Notes: generated by a model from the letters alone, not told the origin. Shown: positions 52,656-62,711, numbered from the stretch's first letter. The stretch: 64,000 bases of DNA from Burkholderiales bacterium (GCA_016790695.1 JAEUOS010000132.1:1-64000), one strand, 5' to 3'. Numbers and translations: made by a program.

Positions 52656-53936
52656 GCCCGGCGCCGGCGCGCCGCCGCAGAGCTCGAGCGCGGCCAGGCC
52701 GCGCAGGTTGACCAGCGGCCGCCAGCGCACCGGTTCGGCGGCGAGCCGCAGCGCGGGGAAGCGCGCGAACAGGCGCGTGAACGCGATCTCCGCCTCGAGG
52801 CGCGCGAGCGGCGCGCCGATGCAGTAGTGCACGCCGCCGCCGAAGGCGAGGTGCGGATTGGGCGCGCGCGCGATGTCGAAGCGCGCGGGGTCGGCGAACA
52901 CGCGCGGGTCGCGGTTGGCGATGCCGGTCAGGCAGTACATCAGGTCGCCGGCGCGGATGCGCGCCGCGCCGAGGTCGATGTCCTCGTGCGCGATGCGCGC
53001 GACCACCGTCACCGAGCCCTCGTAGCGCAGCATCTCCTCGATCGCGCCGGGGAGCAGCGCCTGGTCCGCGCGCAGGCGCGCGAGCGCCGGCGGGTGCCGC
53101 AGCAGGCAGAGCATGCCGTTGCCGATCAGGTTGGTCGTGGTCTCGTGGCCGGCCACGAACATCAGCATCAGGTTGGCGAGGAGCTCGTCGTCGCTGGTGA
53201 CGCCGTCGGCCGCCTGGGCGTCGAGCATGCGGCCGATCAGGTCGTCGCTGCGGCGCGCGCGGCGCTGCGCGAGCGCGTCGCGCAGGTAGTCGAGCATGCC
53301 GGCGGCGGCGCGGTCGGAGGCCTCGCGCGCCTTGCGCGAGGCGGCCGGCTCGACCACCAGCGCGAGCGCGTCGGACCACGCCTTGCCCTGCGCGAAGTCG
53401 GCGGCGGGCAGGCCCAGCAGGTCGCCGATCACGCGCACCGGGAACGGCTGCGCGAAGTCGCGCATCAGGTCGAAGCGGCCGTCGGCCGGCAGGCGCGCGA
53501 TCAGTTCGGCGGCGGTGGCGTCGATCGCCGCGCGCAGGTCGCGCAGCGCGCCCGGCGCGAACGCGTTGCCGGCGAGCCGGCGCAGCCGCGTGTGCACGGG
53601 CGGGTCGTTCATCAGCATCCAGCGCTCGACGCTGCGCTCGAGGGTCGAGTCGGCGAGGTAGGGGCGCACCTGCGCATAGCCGGGCCAGCGCCGCGGGTCG
53701 CGGCCGTGGCGCGGGCTGGTCAGGATCGCGCGCGCCTCCGGATGGCCGGTCACGAGCCAGACGCCGGTGCTGTCGCGCTGCACCGGACCGAGCGCATGCA
53801 TGCGCGGCGCGAACGCGTGCGGGTCGGCATGGAACGCCGGGTCGCGCAGGTCGAAGACGGCGGGGGCAGGCGAGGCGGGGGCGGGCGAGGCGGGGGCGGG
53901 CGAGGCGGGGGCGGGCGAGGCGAGGACGGCGGACAT
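52635..53936 (-). CDS. Cytochrome P450 (bacterial class I, CYP107/CypX-like)
   Basis: Soluble P450 monooxygenase, 433 aa. The I-helix oxygen-binding motif is [14 protein letters not shown], the ExxR is in [10 protein letters not shown], and the haem-thiolate Cys372 is in [19 protein letters not shown]. It has no membrane anchor. The first 25 residues are Ser-Pro-Ala repeats made by a 15-bp tandem repeat. No ferredoxin or reductase gene is adjacent. Two palindromic dyads lie 85-132 bp upstream of its start, and an alpha/beta-hydrolase-LuxR regulator gene lies upstream on the same strand. Confidence 0.93.
   Translation of the reverse strand: MSAVLASPAPASPAPASPAPASPAPAVFDLRDPAFHADPHAFAPRMHALGPVQRDSTGVWLVTGHPEARAILTSPRHGRDPRRWPGYAQVRPYLADSTLERSVERWMLMNDPPVHTRLRRLAGNAFAPGALRDLRAAIDATAAELIARLPADGRFDLMRDFAQPFPVRVIGDLLGLPAADFAQGKAWSDALALVVEPAASRKAREASDRAAAGMLDYLRDALAQRRARRSDDLIGRMLDAQAADGVTSDDELLANLMLMFVAGHETTTNLIGNGMLCLLRHPPALARLRADQALLPGAIEEMLRYEGSVTVVARIAHEDIDLGAARIRAGDLMYCLTGIANRDPRVFADPARFDIARAPNPHLAFGGGVHYCIGAPLARLEAEIAFTRLFARFPALRLAAEPVRWRPLVNLRGLAALELCGGAPAPGSVGPGA
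53861..53920. repeat. Four tandem 15-bp repeats at the 5' end of the P450 gene
   Basis: Four in-frame copies of CGGGGGCGGGCGAGG (the first with one A change) encode repeated Pro-Ala-Ser units in the P450 N-terminal tail. They are likely to vary in copy number by slippage without shifting the frame. Confidence 0.85.
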
Positions 53937-54020
53937 GGCGTGCTCCGGGGCGGGGGGAAGGGGCGGTCGCGCAGGACCGTCCGCGCATCCTCGCGCGCGC
54001 CGCGCGGCGCGCCCATCCGG

Positions 54021-54037
54021 GCGACTACGGTAGTCGC
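54021..54037. promoter_or_regulatory. Palindromic dyad 1 upstream of the P450 gene
   Basis: GCGACTACGGTAGTCGC is a perfect dyad around a single central G. It shares the core CTACGGTAG with dyad 2, centred 32 bp away, about three helical turns. It lies in the 190-bp gap between the hydrolase-LuxR gene and the P450 start and is a candidate operator. Confidence 0.6.
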
Positions 54038-54053
54038 GCAGCGGCGGCGTGTC

Positions 54054-54068
54054 CGGCTACGGTAGCCG
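54054..54068. promoter_or_regulatory. Palindromic dyad 2 upstream of the P450 gene
   Basis: CGGCTACGGTAGCCG is a perfect dyad with the same CTACGGTAG core as dyad 1 but different outer bases. Two such dyads on one face of the helix fit a dimeric HTH regulator binding cooperatively. The neighbouring LuxR-type protein is the natural candidate. Confidence 0.6.
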
Positions 54069-54126
54069 CGGCGCGGCGGCACGGGCGCGCGGCGGCGGCC
54101 GCGCGCGCGGGTCGCGTCAGCGCGCC

Positions 54127-55179
54127 CTAGTCGAGCAGGCGCCGCTGCAGCGCCGCCGCCACCGCCTCGGCGCGCGTGCGCACGCCCAGCGCGGCGAGCG
54201 CGTTCGCGACGTGCATCTCGACCGTGCGCGGACTCAGGCCGAGCGCGCGCGCGATCGCCTTGTCGGTGCCGCCGGCGGCGACCTGGCGCAGCACCTCGCG
54301 CTGGCGCGGCGTCAGCGCCGCCGCGGCCGGCAGGTCGTCGAGGCCGGCCAGGAAGCCGCGCAGCTGCGCGCGCGTCGCCTTCCAGGCGGCCTCGCGCTCG
54401 AGCGGCATGTGGTTGGCGCTGTCGATCTCGACGAAGCGCGCGCCGGGGATCAGCGCCGCGGTCAGGCGCCCCTCGGCGGCGAGCACCATGCGCTCGTCGC
54501 GGCTGTGCATGACCAGGGTCGGGCAGCGCACGCGCGCCGCGGCGGCGCGCGCGTCGACCTCGTTGAACACGCGCATGTAGCGCGCGGCGACGTCGCCGGC
54601 CGCGGTGTGGCGGTGCAGGCGGTCGAATTCGCGCTGCTCGTCGGCGCTGGCGCCGGGGAACAGGCGCGTGACGAACAGGGTGCGGAAGGTCTGGTTGTCG
54701 GTGCCCCAGCCGAGCTCGGCCAGGCGCACCATCTCGTGCGCGGCCTTGGTCACGCGCTCGCTCGCCCCCTGCTTCAGGATGCCGCGCAGGAACGCGCCGT
54801 ACAGCAGCAGCCCGGCGACGCGCTCGGGGTGGCGCGCCGCGTACTCGACCGCCACCGCGGCGCCCTGGGAGAAGCCGAACAGCACGAAGCGCGCGTGGCC
54901 GGCGGCGTCGGCGACCGCCTCGAGGTCGCGCACCCAGGCCTCGAGCGAGATGTCGGCGACCGTGCGGTCCGACAGGCCGCAGCCGCGGCCGTCGTAGCGC
55001 ACCAGGGTGTGGGCGCGCGCGAGCTCGGCGACCCAGTGGCGCCCGACCGGCGAGGTGTCCTCGGCCTGCATGTGGGACATCCAGTTGGCGACCTTGATGA
55101 TCGCCGGGCCGCGCCCGTCGGCGCGCAGCGCGAGCCGGACGCCGTCGGCGGCCGTGCAGTAGCGGATCGCGGCGGTCAA
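54127..55179 (-). CDS. Alpha/beta-hydrolase fused to a LuxR-type HTH regulator
   Basis: One-chain regulator of 350 aa. Residues about 10-280 form an alpha/beta-hydrolase: [12 protein letters not shown], nucleophile Ser104 in [11 protein letters not shown], the acid in [10 protein letters not shown], and the His in DSANHMPL. Residues about 288-350 are a GerE/LuxR-type HTH ([40 protein letters not shown]). The triad looks complete, so the sensor part may bind or also hydrolyse its ligand. It lies upstream of the P450 on the same strand. The ligand is unknown. Confidence 0.87.
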   Translation of the reverse strand: MTAAIRYCTAADGVRLALRADGRGPAIIKVANWMSHMQAEDTSPVGRHWVAELARAHTLVRYDGRGCGLSDRTVADISLEAWVRDLEAVADAAGHARFVLFGFSQGAAVAVEYAARHPERVAGLLLYGAFLRGILKQGASERVTKAAHEMVRLAELGWGTDNQTFRTLFVTRLFPGASADEQREFDRLHRHTAAGDVAARYMRVFNEVDARAAAARVRCPTLVMHSRDERMVLAAEGRLTAALIPGARFVEIDSANHMPLEREAAWKATRAQLRGFLAGLDDLPAAAALTPRQREVLRQVAAGGTDKAIARALGLSPRTVEMHVANALAALGVRTRAEAVAAALQRRLLD

Positions 55180-55192
55180 GGCCCCGCGGCCG

Positions 55193-56134
<942 letters not shown>

Positions 56135-56166
56135 GGGACGGTCCTCGCGGGAAACGGGCGCCAAGG

Positions 56167-56922
56167 TTAGCGCATTTGCGCGGCGCTGCGCGCCGCGCCG
56201 GTGCGGCCGCGCTCGAGCCGCGCGCGGTAGGCGAAACGGTCGGCACGGTAGACGCTGTGCTCGAGGTGCAGGGGCGCGCCCTCGGCGCCGAACACCAGGC
56301 GGCGCACGGCAACCAGCGGCGCCCCCGCGGCCACGCCCAGGGCGCTGGCCTGGCGCGCCGTCGCGGCGCTCGCGCCGATCGACACCTCGGCATGGCCGAT
56401 CGCGATGCCGAGCAGGTTCTCGCAGATGTCGAGCACGTCGCGGCTCGCCAGATCGTCGCGCCGCAGGCGCGCGCCAGGCTCGAGCGGCAGCCACGAGCGA
56501 TTGATCGCCAGCGGCACCCGGTCGAGGTAGCGCAGGGTGCGCAGCTCGATCACCGCCGCGCCGGGCGCGACGCCGAGCGCGCCCGCGATCGCGGCGCCGG
56601 CGCGTGCGCGGCCGAGCGCGAGCACCCGCGTGTGGACCGCGTGTCCGGCGCCATGCATCGACTCGGCGAGGCCGGCCAGGCGGGTCAGGTCCTGTGCCAC
56701 CGCCGGCCGGGCGACGAAGCTGCCCTTGCCGTGGCGCGTGACCACCAGTCCCTCGCGCTGCAGGTCGGCCAGGGCCTGGCGCACCGTGATCCGGCTCACC
56801 GCGTGGGCGGCGGCGAGCTCCGCCTCCGACGGCAGGGGGGCGCCCGGCGCGCGCCTGCCGCCGAGGATGTCGGCCTTGAGGCGCTCGCGCAATGCGGCAT
56901 AGAGGGGCACGGCGGCAGGCAC
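56167..56922 (-). CDS. GntR-family regulator, HutC subfamily
   Basis: Regulator of 251 aa. The N-terminal winged HTH is LYAALRERLKADILGGRRAPGAPLPSEAELAAAHAVSRITVRQALADLQREGLVVTRHGKGSFV. The C-terminal UTRA effector domain (about 95-245) includes ELRTLRYLDRVPLAINRSWLP and HLEHSVYRADRF. I use GTG 56922; a second GTG at 56910 is possible. It is divergent from a Bug-TauE-amidohydrolase operon with a palindrome between, so it probably represses that operon until the substrate appears. Confidence 0.88.
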   Translation of the reverse strand: MPAAVPLYAALRERLKADILGGRRAPGAPLPSEAELAAAHAVSRITVRQALADLQREGLVVTRHGKGSFVARPAVAQDLTRLAGLAESMHGAGHAVHTRVLALGRARAGAAIAGALGVAPGAAVIELRTLRYLDRVPLAINRSWLPLEPGARLRRDDLASRDVLDICENLLGIAIGHAEVSIGASAATARQASALGVAAGAPLVAVRRLVFGAEGAPLHLEHSVYRADRFAYRARLERGRTGAARSAAQMR

Positions 56923-56943
56923 GATTCTGGCTTGCTTGTTGTC

Positions 56944-56959
56944 ACTTGTTATAACAAGT
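56944..56959. promoter_or_regulatory. GntR/HutC operator (16-bp perfect palindrome)
   Basis: ACTTGTTATAACAAGT is a perfect inverted repeat with the GT-N-TA-type centre usual for HutC-like GntR regulators. It occupies the spacer between TTGTTG (56936-56941) and TATAGT (56959-56964), a candidate promoter for the rightward Bug operon. It would also affect the divergent gntR gene. Confidence 0.75.
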
Positions 56960-57042
56960 ATAGTGCGTCGGCGCGGCGGCCGGTGGTTGCCGTCCGCGCG
57001 CGGCGCGATTCCCGTGGGTCCGCACTGTCCTGGAGCACCGTC

Positions 57043-58029
57043 ATGACGATTTCCGCATCGATTCGAAACCTCGTGGCCGGCGTCGCCGCGCTTGCCGCCT
57101 GCGCCGGCGCCGCCGCGCAGGGCGCCTATCCCGCCGGCCCGGTCACCGTGATCGTGCCGTTCGCCGCCGGCGGCAGCGTCGACGTCGCCGCGCGCATCGT
57201 CCTTCCCCGGCTGGCGGAGCGCCTGAAGGCGGCGGTGGTGATCGAGAACGCGCCGGGCGCCGCCGGCACCATCGGCACCCAGCGCGCGGTGCGCGCGCGC
57301 CCCGACGGGCAGACCCTGCTGTTCGCCGTCGCCAGCCCGATCACCGTGGCGCCGCAGGTCTCGCCGACGACGGTGAAGTACGACGCGCTGAAGGAACTCG
57401 CGCCGATCGCGCCGGTCGGCGTGGCGCCGTTCGTGCTCATCGGCAAGCCGGGCCTGGCCGCGGCGAACACCAGCGACCTGGTGCGGCTCGCGAAGAGTCA
57501 GCCGGGCAAGCTCAATTACGGCACCGACGGCGTCGGCACCTCGATGCACGTGTCGATGGAGCTGGTCAAGCAGAACGCGCGCATCGACGTGGTGCACGTG
57601 CCCTACAAGTCGGGGCCGCAGGTGCTGACCGAGCTCGCGGGCAACCAGATCGACCTCGCGGTGCTGCCGGTCTCGCTGGCGCAGGCCTTCATTCGCGACG
57701 GCAAGGTGAAGGCGTTCGGCGTCACCTCGAAGACGCGCTGGGCGAGCCTGCCCGGCGTGCCCAGCCTGGCCGAGGCGGCCGAGCTCAGGGACATGGACGT
57801 CGAGTCCTGGTACGGCCTGCTCGCGCCGGCGCAGGTCGATGCCGCGATCCGTGAGCGCCTGGCGCGCGAGATCGCCGCCGTATTGGGCGAGCCCGACACC
57901 GTCAGGCGCATGGAGGACGCCGGCCTGAAGCCGCTGTCGATGACGCCGGCGCAGTTCGGCGCCTACCTGCAGCGCGAGAAGCAGATGCTGGGCGCGGTGA
58001 TCTCCGCGGCCGGCATCAAGACCGAGTAG
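57043..58029 (+). CDS. Bug/TctC-family periplasmic solute receptor (copy 8)
   Basis: Secreted receptor, 328 aa, with the signal peptide ending at AGAAAQG/AYP. The core is GPVTVIVPFAAGGSVDVAAR (Asp47), with NAPGAAGTIGT, PDGQTLLFAVASP and VPYKSGPQVLTELAGNQ. GGAG precedes ATG 57043. It is the first gene of an operon with a TauE-type exporter, an amidohydrolase and an NTF2-like protein, under a GntR/HutC operator. Confidence 0.93.
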   Translation: MTISASIRNLVAGVAALAACAGAAAQGAYPAGPVTVIVPFAAGGSVDVAARIVLPRLAERLKAAVVIENAPGAAGTIGTQRAVRARPDGQTLLFAVASPITVAPQVSPTTVKYDALKELAPIAPVGVAPFVLIGKPGLAAANTSDLVRLAKSQPGKLNYGTDGVGTSMHVSMELVKQNARIDVVHVPYKSGPQVLTELAGNQIDLAVLPVSLAQAFIRDGKVKAFGVTSKTRWASLPGVPSLAEAAELRDMDVESWYGLLAPAQVDAAIRERLAREIAAVLGEPDTVRRMEDAGLKPLSMTPAQFGAYLQREKQMLGAVISAAGIKTE

Positions 58030-58051
58030 CGCGGCGACCGCGCGGCGCGCC

Positions 58052-58795
58052 ATGACGCTTGCCGCGGCGCTGGTGGTGGTGTTCGCCGGCCTGGCGGTCG
58101 GCGCGACCAGCATCGGCGGCGTGCTGCTGGTGCCGGCGCTGACGGTGCTCTCGGGGGTGCCCGTGGCCGAGGCGATCGCCGCCTCCAGTTTCAGCTTCGC
58201 CTTCACCGGTGCGGCCGGCATCGTGCTGCAGCGCCTGCGCGGTCCGCACGCGGGCGAGGCGCCGCCGCCGGCGCTGTACTGGGGCGCGCTGGCCGGCGCG
58301 GCGGCGGGCGCGCTGTCGCTGCCGTGGCTGCCGCCGCTGATGCCGCGCCTGGCGGTGGCCGGCCTGTCGCTCTCCACCGGGATCCTGGTGCTGCTGCCGG
58401 CGGGCCGGCACGAGGTGCCCGGGCAGGTGCTGCCGGCGCCCGCGCTGATCGGGCTGGTGGTCGGCTGCGGCTCGGCCTGGTCGGGAACCGGCGGCCCGAT
58501 CGTGCTCCTGCCGATCCTGTTCTTCCTGCGCGTCCCGACCCTGGTGGCCGTGGCGGCGTCGCAGGCCCTGCAGCTGCCGATCGCGGTCGCGACGGTGGCG
58601 GCGAACCTGGCCTCGGGCACCCTCAACCTGGGTCTCGGCCTTGTGCTCGGCGCGCTGCTCCTCGCCGGCTGGGTCGCCGGCGCCCGCCTCGGGCGCAGCC
58701 TCCCGGTGGCGCGGCTGCGCAAGGGCATCGCCTGGGGCCTGATCGCCGTCGGCCTCTGGTTCGGATGGCAATCCCTCGGAGGTGTGCTGACATGA
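58052..58795 (+). CDS. TauE/SafE-family membrane transporter
   Basis: Membrane protein, 247 aa, with about eight helices. It shows the family features VFAGLAVGATSIGGVLLVPALTVLSGVPVAEAIAASSFSFAFTG and VVGCGSAWSGTGGPIVLLPILFFL. Members export sulfite, sulfoacetate or other organic anions. The proximity of a periplasmic receptor suggests movement of a product or counter-ion. Its stop overlaps the next ATG (ATGA). Confidence 0.88.
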   Translation: MTLAAALVVVFAGLAVGATSIGGVLLVPALTVLSGVPVAEAIAASSFSFAFTGAAGIVLQRLRGPHAGEAPPPALYWGALAGAAAGALSLPWLPPLMPRLAVAGLSLSTGILVLLPAGRHEVPGQVLPAPALIGLVVGCGSAWSGTGGPIVLLPILFFLRVPTLVAVAASQALQLPIAVATVAANLASGTLNLGLGLVLGALLLAGWVAGARLGRSLPVARLRKGIAWGLIAVGLWFGWQSLGGVLT

Positions 58796-60210
58796 TCATC
58801 GATCCCCGGATGCTGCGCGATCGCCTGGCCGCGCCCGAAGTGCTGCTGGCGCCGCAATGGCTGATGCTCGCCGACGGCCCGGTCGCGGGCCATGCCGTGC
58901 TGGTGCGCGACGGCCGCTTCGCCGCGGTCGGCACGCGCGCCGACCTCGCGCATGCGTACCCGGCGTGCGCGCCGCTCGACCTGCCCGACATGCTGGTCAT
59001 GCCCGGCTTCGTCGACACCCACCACCATCTGACGCAGTCGCTCGGCAAGGCGCTCGCGTTCGGCGAGCCGTCGGAGATCTTCCGGCGCATCTGGGTGCCG
59101 CTCGAAGCCAGCCTCGACGAGCGCAGCCTGTACGTGTCGGCCAAGCTGGCCGCGCTGGAGGCGCTGCGCGGCGGCTTCACCACCGTCTGCGACGCCGGCA
59201 CCCGCGCGCACGGCGGGCTCGAGGCGATCGCGCGCGCGACCGGCGATGCCGGCATCCGCTGCGTGCTCGGCCTCACCTGCAACGACCTCGGCAGCGCGGT
59301 GCCGCGGGCGCAGCTGCTCGCCGAGGCCGAGCGCTTCCTCGCCCGCTGGCCCGCCGACGGCCTGGTCCATCCGTCGCTGGCGATCTCGATCGCCGAGGCG
59401 GCCAGCGACGCCCAGCTCGCCGAGATCTCCGCCCTCGCCGCGGCGCGCGGCGCGGTGTTCCAGATCCACGTCAACGAGCACCTGGCGTCGGTGGAGCGCT
59501 CGCTGGTGGCGCGCGGCCAGCGCCCGCTCGAGCACCTCGACGCGGTCGGGGCGCTCGGGCCCCATGCACTGGTCGCGCATGCGACGCTGATGGCGCCGCA
59601 CGAGTACAACCTCCTGCGCGAATCCGGCGCGGCGGTCGCCTACAACCCGGTGGCGAGCGCCTGGAAGGGCAATGCGGTCGCCAACGCGCCGCTGCTGGCG
59701 GCGCTCGGCATCCGCTTCGGCCTGGGCACCGACGGCACCCGCAGCGACGGCTTTCGCCTGATGGATGCCGCCGAGACCGCGCAGCGCCTGACCGCCGGCA
59801 TCGCCAACGGCGACTCCTCGTGCGGCGGCGGCTGGCTCTGGCTCGACCGCGCCACCCGCGGCGGCGCCGACGCGGCCGGGCTGGGCGCGTGCACCGGCGC
59901 CATCGCGGCGGGGCGCGCCGCCGACTTCCTGCTCGTCGACCTCGACGTGCCGGAGATGAAGCCGTCGTGGGACCTCACCTGGGAACTCGTGCGCTTCGGC
60001 GCGCGCGACCAGATCGTCGCGGTGCACGTGGCCGGGCGGCTGCGGCTGTGGCGCGGCGCGCCGGTCGACTGGGACCACCGCGCGCTGCTCGCCGAGGTCG
60101 ACGCGATCGCACGCGAGGCGGTGGCACGGGCGCCGATCCAGAAGATCCACCCCGGGTCGCGCGAGCATCGCGCGGCGATGCGCGCGCGCGGGTGGGAGAA
60201 GCCGGTGTAG
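58792..60210 (+). CDS. TRZ/ATZ-type amidohydrolase (nucleobase/triazine deaminase-like)
   Basis: Metal-dependent amidohydrolase, 472 aa, of the atrazine-chlorohydrolase/8-oxoguanine-deaminase group. The metal HxH is in VMPGFVDTHHHLTQSLGKALAF, the third His in FQIHVNEHLASVE, the next in LVAHATLMAPHE, and the catalytic Asp in FGLGTDGTRSDGFRLMDAA. The C-terminal strand GAIAAGRAADFLLVDLDVPEM is typical. ATG 58792 overlaps the TauE stop. It probably deaminates or dechlorinates the ligand of the Bug receptor. Confidence 0.88.
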   Translation: MIIDPRMLRDRLAAPEVLLAPQWLMLADGPVAGHAVLVRDGRFAAVGTRADLAHAYPACAPLDLPDMLVMPGFVDTHHHLTQSLGKALAFGEPSEIFRRIWVPLEASLDERSLYVSAKLAALEALRGGFTTVCDAGTRAHGGLEAIARATGDAGIRCVLGLTCNDLGSAVPRAQLLAEAERFLARWPADGLVHPSLAISIAEAASDAQLAEISALAAARGAVFQIHVNEHLASVERSLVARGQRPLEHLDAVGALGPHALVAHATLMAPHEYNLLRESGAAVAYNPVASAWKGNAVANAPLLAALGIRFGLGTDGTRSDGFRLMDAAETAQRLTAGIANGDSSCGGGWLWLDRATRGGADAAGLGACTGAIAAGRAADFLLVDLDVPEMKPSWDLTWELVRFGARDQIVAVHVAGRLRLWRGAPVDWDHRALLAEVDAIAREAVARAPIQKIHPGSREHRAAMRARGWEKPV

Positions 60211-60286
60211 CATGCGCCCGCAGGTCGCGCGCCCGCCGGGCCGCGGCCGCCTCCCCCGTTCCGCCGAACCCGCGAAAGGTGCCCCG

Positions 60287-60760
60287 ATGAGCGCACGCAC
60301 CATCACCACCCTGTACGACGCCTTCGCGCGCCTCGATGCCGACGCGATGGCGGCCTGCTATGCCGAGGACGCGCGCTTCGACGACGAGGCCTTCTCGCTC
60401 GCCGGCCGCGCGCAGATCGGCGGCATGTGGCGCATGCTGATCGACGCGATCAACACGCGCGGCCGCGACGTCTGGCGCCTCGAGGTGAGCGAGGTCACCG
60501 ACCGCAGCGCGCACTGGGAGCCGCGCTACCGCTTCGGCGCCACCGGCCGCATCGTCCACAACGTCATCGACGCCAGCTTCACCTTCGACGCCGCCGACCG
60601 CATCCTGACCCAGCGCGACCGCTTCGACTTCTGGCGCTGGTCGCGCCAGGCGCTCGGGCCCGCGGGCGTCGCGCTCGGCTGGACGCCGTTCCTGCGCGCG
60701 CAGGTGCGCCGGCGCGCGGCGGCGAGCCTCGCGGCCTACCTCGCGCGGCCGCGCGCCTGA
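60287..60760 (+). CDS. NTF2-like (SnoaL-like) protein
   Basis: Cone-fold protein, 157 aa: TITTLYDAFARLDADAMAACYAEDARFDDEAFSLAGRAQIGGMWRMLIDAI, then VSEVTDRSAHWEPRYRFGATGRIVHNVIDASFTFDAADRI. The AAAGGTG ribosome site is upstream of ATG 60287, and the first conserved residues follow at once. It is the last gene of the Bug-TauE-amidohydrolase run, although a 76-bp gap leaves separate transcription possible. The function is unknown. Confidence 0.82.
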   Translation: MSARTITTLYDAFARLDADAMAACYAEDARFDDEAFSLAGRAQIGGMWRMLIDAINTRGRDVWRLEVSEVTDRSAHWEPRYRFGATGRIVHNVIDASFTFDAADRILTQRDRFDFWRWSRQALGPAGVALGWTPFLRAQVRRRAAASLAAYLARPRA

Positions 60761-60773
60761 GCGCGGCGCGGCG

Positions 60774-61469
60774 TCAGGGCGCGGTCTGCGCCAGCAGCGG
60801 GTACCCGACCGTCTGCGCCAGCACCACGCGCTGGGTCGGCTCGAGGTTCATCGCGCGCGACAGGGTGTCGCGGTCGATCAGCGTGCGCAGCACCGTCGCC
60901 AGGCCGGCCGAGGCCGCGTAGAGGTAGACGTTCTCGGCGATCGCGCCGGCGGAGGCGGCGGCGAGCGTGTCGCGCTCGGCCGTCGGCACCAGCATCATGC
61001 GGTTGTGGTCGGCCACGTACACCAGGTCGAGCGGCGCGTCGTCGACCAGCTGCTGCACCCCGGTCAGGCAGCGCACGTCGTGCGGCGCGACCAGCAGCAG
61101 GCAGTGGCCGTGCGGATCGTAGCGGTACAGGCCGTTCGGCAGCGCCGCGTAGATGTCGATCTCCTGCTGGTTCAGCGCCGACGGCGCGGTGCGGCCGTCC
61201 GAGGCCGGGCGGTTGATGCCGAAGGCGGCCCACAGCAGGTTCGACAGCACGTCGTCGGGCAGCGCGCGGCGCGCGAACTCGCGCCGGGTCGCGCGCGCCG
61301 CCAGCGCCTCCATCACCGGCATGCCGCCCTCGCGCTGCGGCGCGGGCAGGGTGATGACGTCGCTGCGCGCGCCGCTGCCCGCCTTCGGGCGCAACAGGCC
61401 CATCAGGTCCAGGGCCACCTTGTCCGACGATGTCACGGCCGACTCCGCAGATGCGCCGCTCGGCGCCAC
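60774..61469 (-). CDS. SagB-type nitroreductase-family protein
   Basis: FMN-binding nitroreductase-fold protein, 231 aa. SagB-like features are ITLPAPQREGGMPVMEALAARATRREFARRALPDDVLSNLLWAAFGINRP, followed by SALNQQEIDIYAALPNGLYRYDP and AAASAGAIAENVYLYAASAGLATVLR. No cyclodehydratase or precursor peptide is nearby, so a peptide-oxidising role is unlikely. It is more probably a general FMN reductase. It converges on the NTF2-like gene. Confidence 0.82.
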   Translation of the reverse strand: MAPSGASAESAVTSSDKVALDLMGLLRPKAGSGARSDVITLPAPQREGGMPVMEALAARATRREFARRALPDDVLSNLLWAAFGINRPASDGRTAPSALNQQEIDIYAALPNGLYRYDPHGHCLLLVAPHDVRCLTGVQQLVDDAPLDLVYVADHNRMMLVPTAERDTLAAASAGAIAENVYLYAASAGLATVLRTLIDRDTLSRAMNLEPTQRVVLAQTVGYPLLAQTAP

Positions 61470-61547
61470 GCGCGCATCTTACCGCCGGGCGCCGGCGCGG
61501 CCGATTGCGCGACAATCGACGCCGTCCCCCTGCCCGCCGCCCGCGCC

Positions 61548-62711
61548 ATGCCCGCCACGCTCGACCCCCTGCCCCTGCCCGCCGGCGTGCGCTCGCGCCT
61601 GGTCGCGGGCGTCAACGGGCTCGCGATGCACGTGCTCGAGGCCGGCCACGAGCCGCCCGGGCGCCCGGCGGTGCTGCTGCTGCACGGCTTTCCCGAGCTC
61701 GCCTACAGCTGGCGCCACGTGCTGCCCGCGCTCGCCGCGGCCGGCTACCACGCGATCGCGCCCGACCAGCGCGGCTACGGCCGCACCACCGGCTGGAGCG
61801 CCGACTACGATGGCGACCTGCGGCCGTTCGCGCTGCTCTCGCTCGCGCGCGACGCGCTCGCGCTGCTGCACGCGCTCGGCCGCACGCATGTCGAGGCGGT
61901 GGTCGGCCACGACTTCGGTTCGCCGGTCGCCGCCTGGTGCGCGCTGACGCGGCCCGACGTGTTCCGGCGCGTGGTGCTGATGAGCGCGCCGTTCGGCGGC
62001 CCGCCCGCGCTGCCCTTCGCCACCGCCGACGCGCCGGGGGCGGCGCCCGCGCCGTCGCCGGTGCAGCGCGTGCTCGACGACCTGGCGCGCCTGCCGCGGC
62101 CGCGCAAGCACTACCAGTGGTACTACTCGACGCGCGCGGCCGACGCCGACATGCGCGACGCGCCGCAGGGCCTGTCCGACTTCCTGCGCGCCTACTACCA
62201 CGTCAAGAGCGCGGACTGGGCGGAGAACCGCCCGCACCCGCTGCCCGGCTGGAGCGCCGACGCGCTGGCGCAGCTGCCCACCTACTACGTGATGGACGCC
62301 GCGTGCACCATGGCGGAGACGGTGGCGCCGCACATGCCCGCGCCGGCCGCGGTCGCGGCCTGCACCTGGCTCGGCGCGGCCGACCTCGCGGTGTACGCCG
62401 CGGAATACGCGCGCACCGGCTTCCAGGGCGGCCTGCAGTGGTACCGCTGCGGCACCTCGGGGATGTTCAACCCCGACATGCAGCTCTACGCGGGCGCCGC
62501 GATCACGGTGCCGGCGCTCTACATCGCCGGTGCCTGCGACTGGGGCATCCACCAGAAGCCCGGCGACTTCGAGGCGATGCAGACGCGCGCCTGCGCGCGC
62601 TTCGAGGGCGCGCACCTCGTCCCGGGCGCCGGCCACTGGGTGCAGCAGGAGCAGCCGCAGGCGGTCAACGCGCTGCTGCTGGCGTTCCTCGCGCGCCGGC
62701 GCGCCGGCTGA
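61548..62711 (+). CDS. Epoxide-hydrolase-like alpha/beta-hydrolase
   Basis: Alpha/beta-hydrolase, 387 aa. The oxyanion motif is LLLHGFPELAYSWRH, the nucleophile Asp is in VVGHDFGSPVAAW, cap-domain tyrosines include YYHVKSADW, and the C-terminal His is in VPGAGHWVQQEQP. The Asp nucleophile and HGFPE fit soluble epoxide hydrolases or haloalkane dehalogenases. ATG 61548 precedes the conserved strand by about 40 residues. It lies 11 bp before the dihydroorotate-dehydrogenase-like gene. Confidence 0.87.
   Translation: MPATLDPLPLPAGVRSRLVAGVNGLAMHVLEAGHEPPGRPAVLLLHGFPELAYSWRHVLPALAAAGYHAIAPDQRGYGRTTGWSADYDGDLRPFALLSLARDALALLHALGRTHVEAVVGHDFGSPVAAWCALTRPDVFRRVVLMSAPFGGPPALPFATADAPGAAPAPSPVQRVLDDLARLPRPRKHYQWYYSTRAADADMRDAPQGLSDFLRAYYHVKSADWAENRPHPLPGWSADALAQLPTYYVMDAACTMAETVAPHMPAPAAVAACTWLGAADLAVYAAEYARTGFQGGLQWYRCGTSGMFNPDMQLYAGAAITVPALYIAGACDWGIHQKPGDFEAMQTRACARFEGAHLVPGAGHWVQQEQPQAVNALLLAFLARRRAG

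Noticed and set aside
60774-61469. RiPP azoline-forming locus because of the SagB-type protein
   Set aside because: No cyclodehydratase (SagC/D) or precursor peptide gene is found in either direction.
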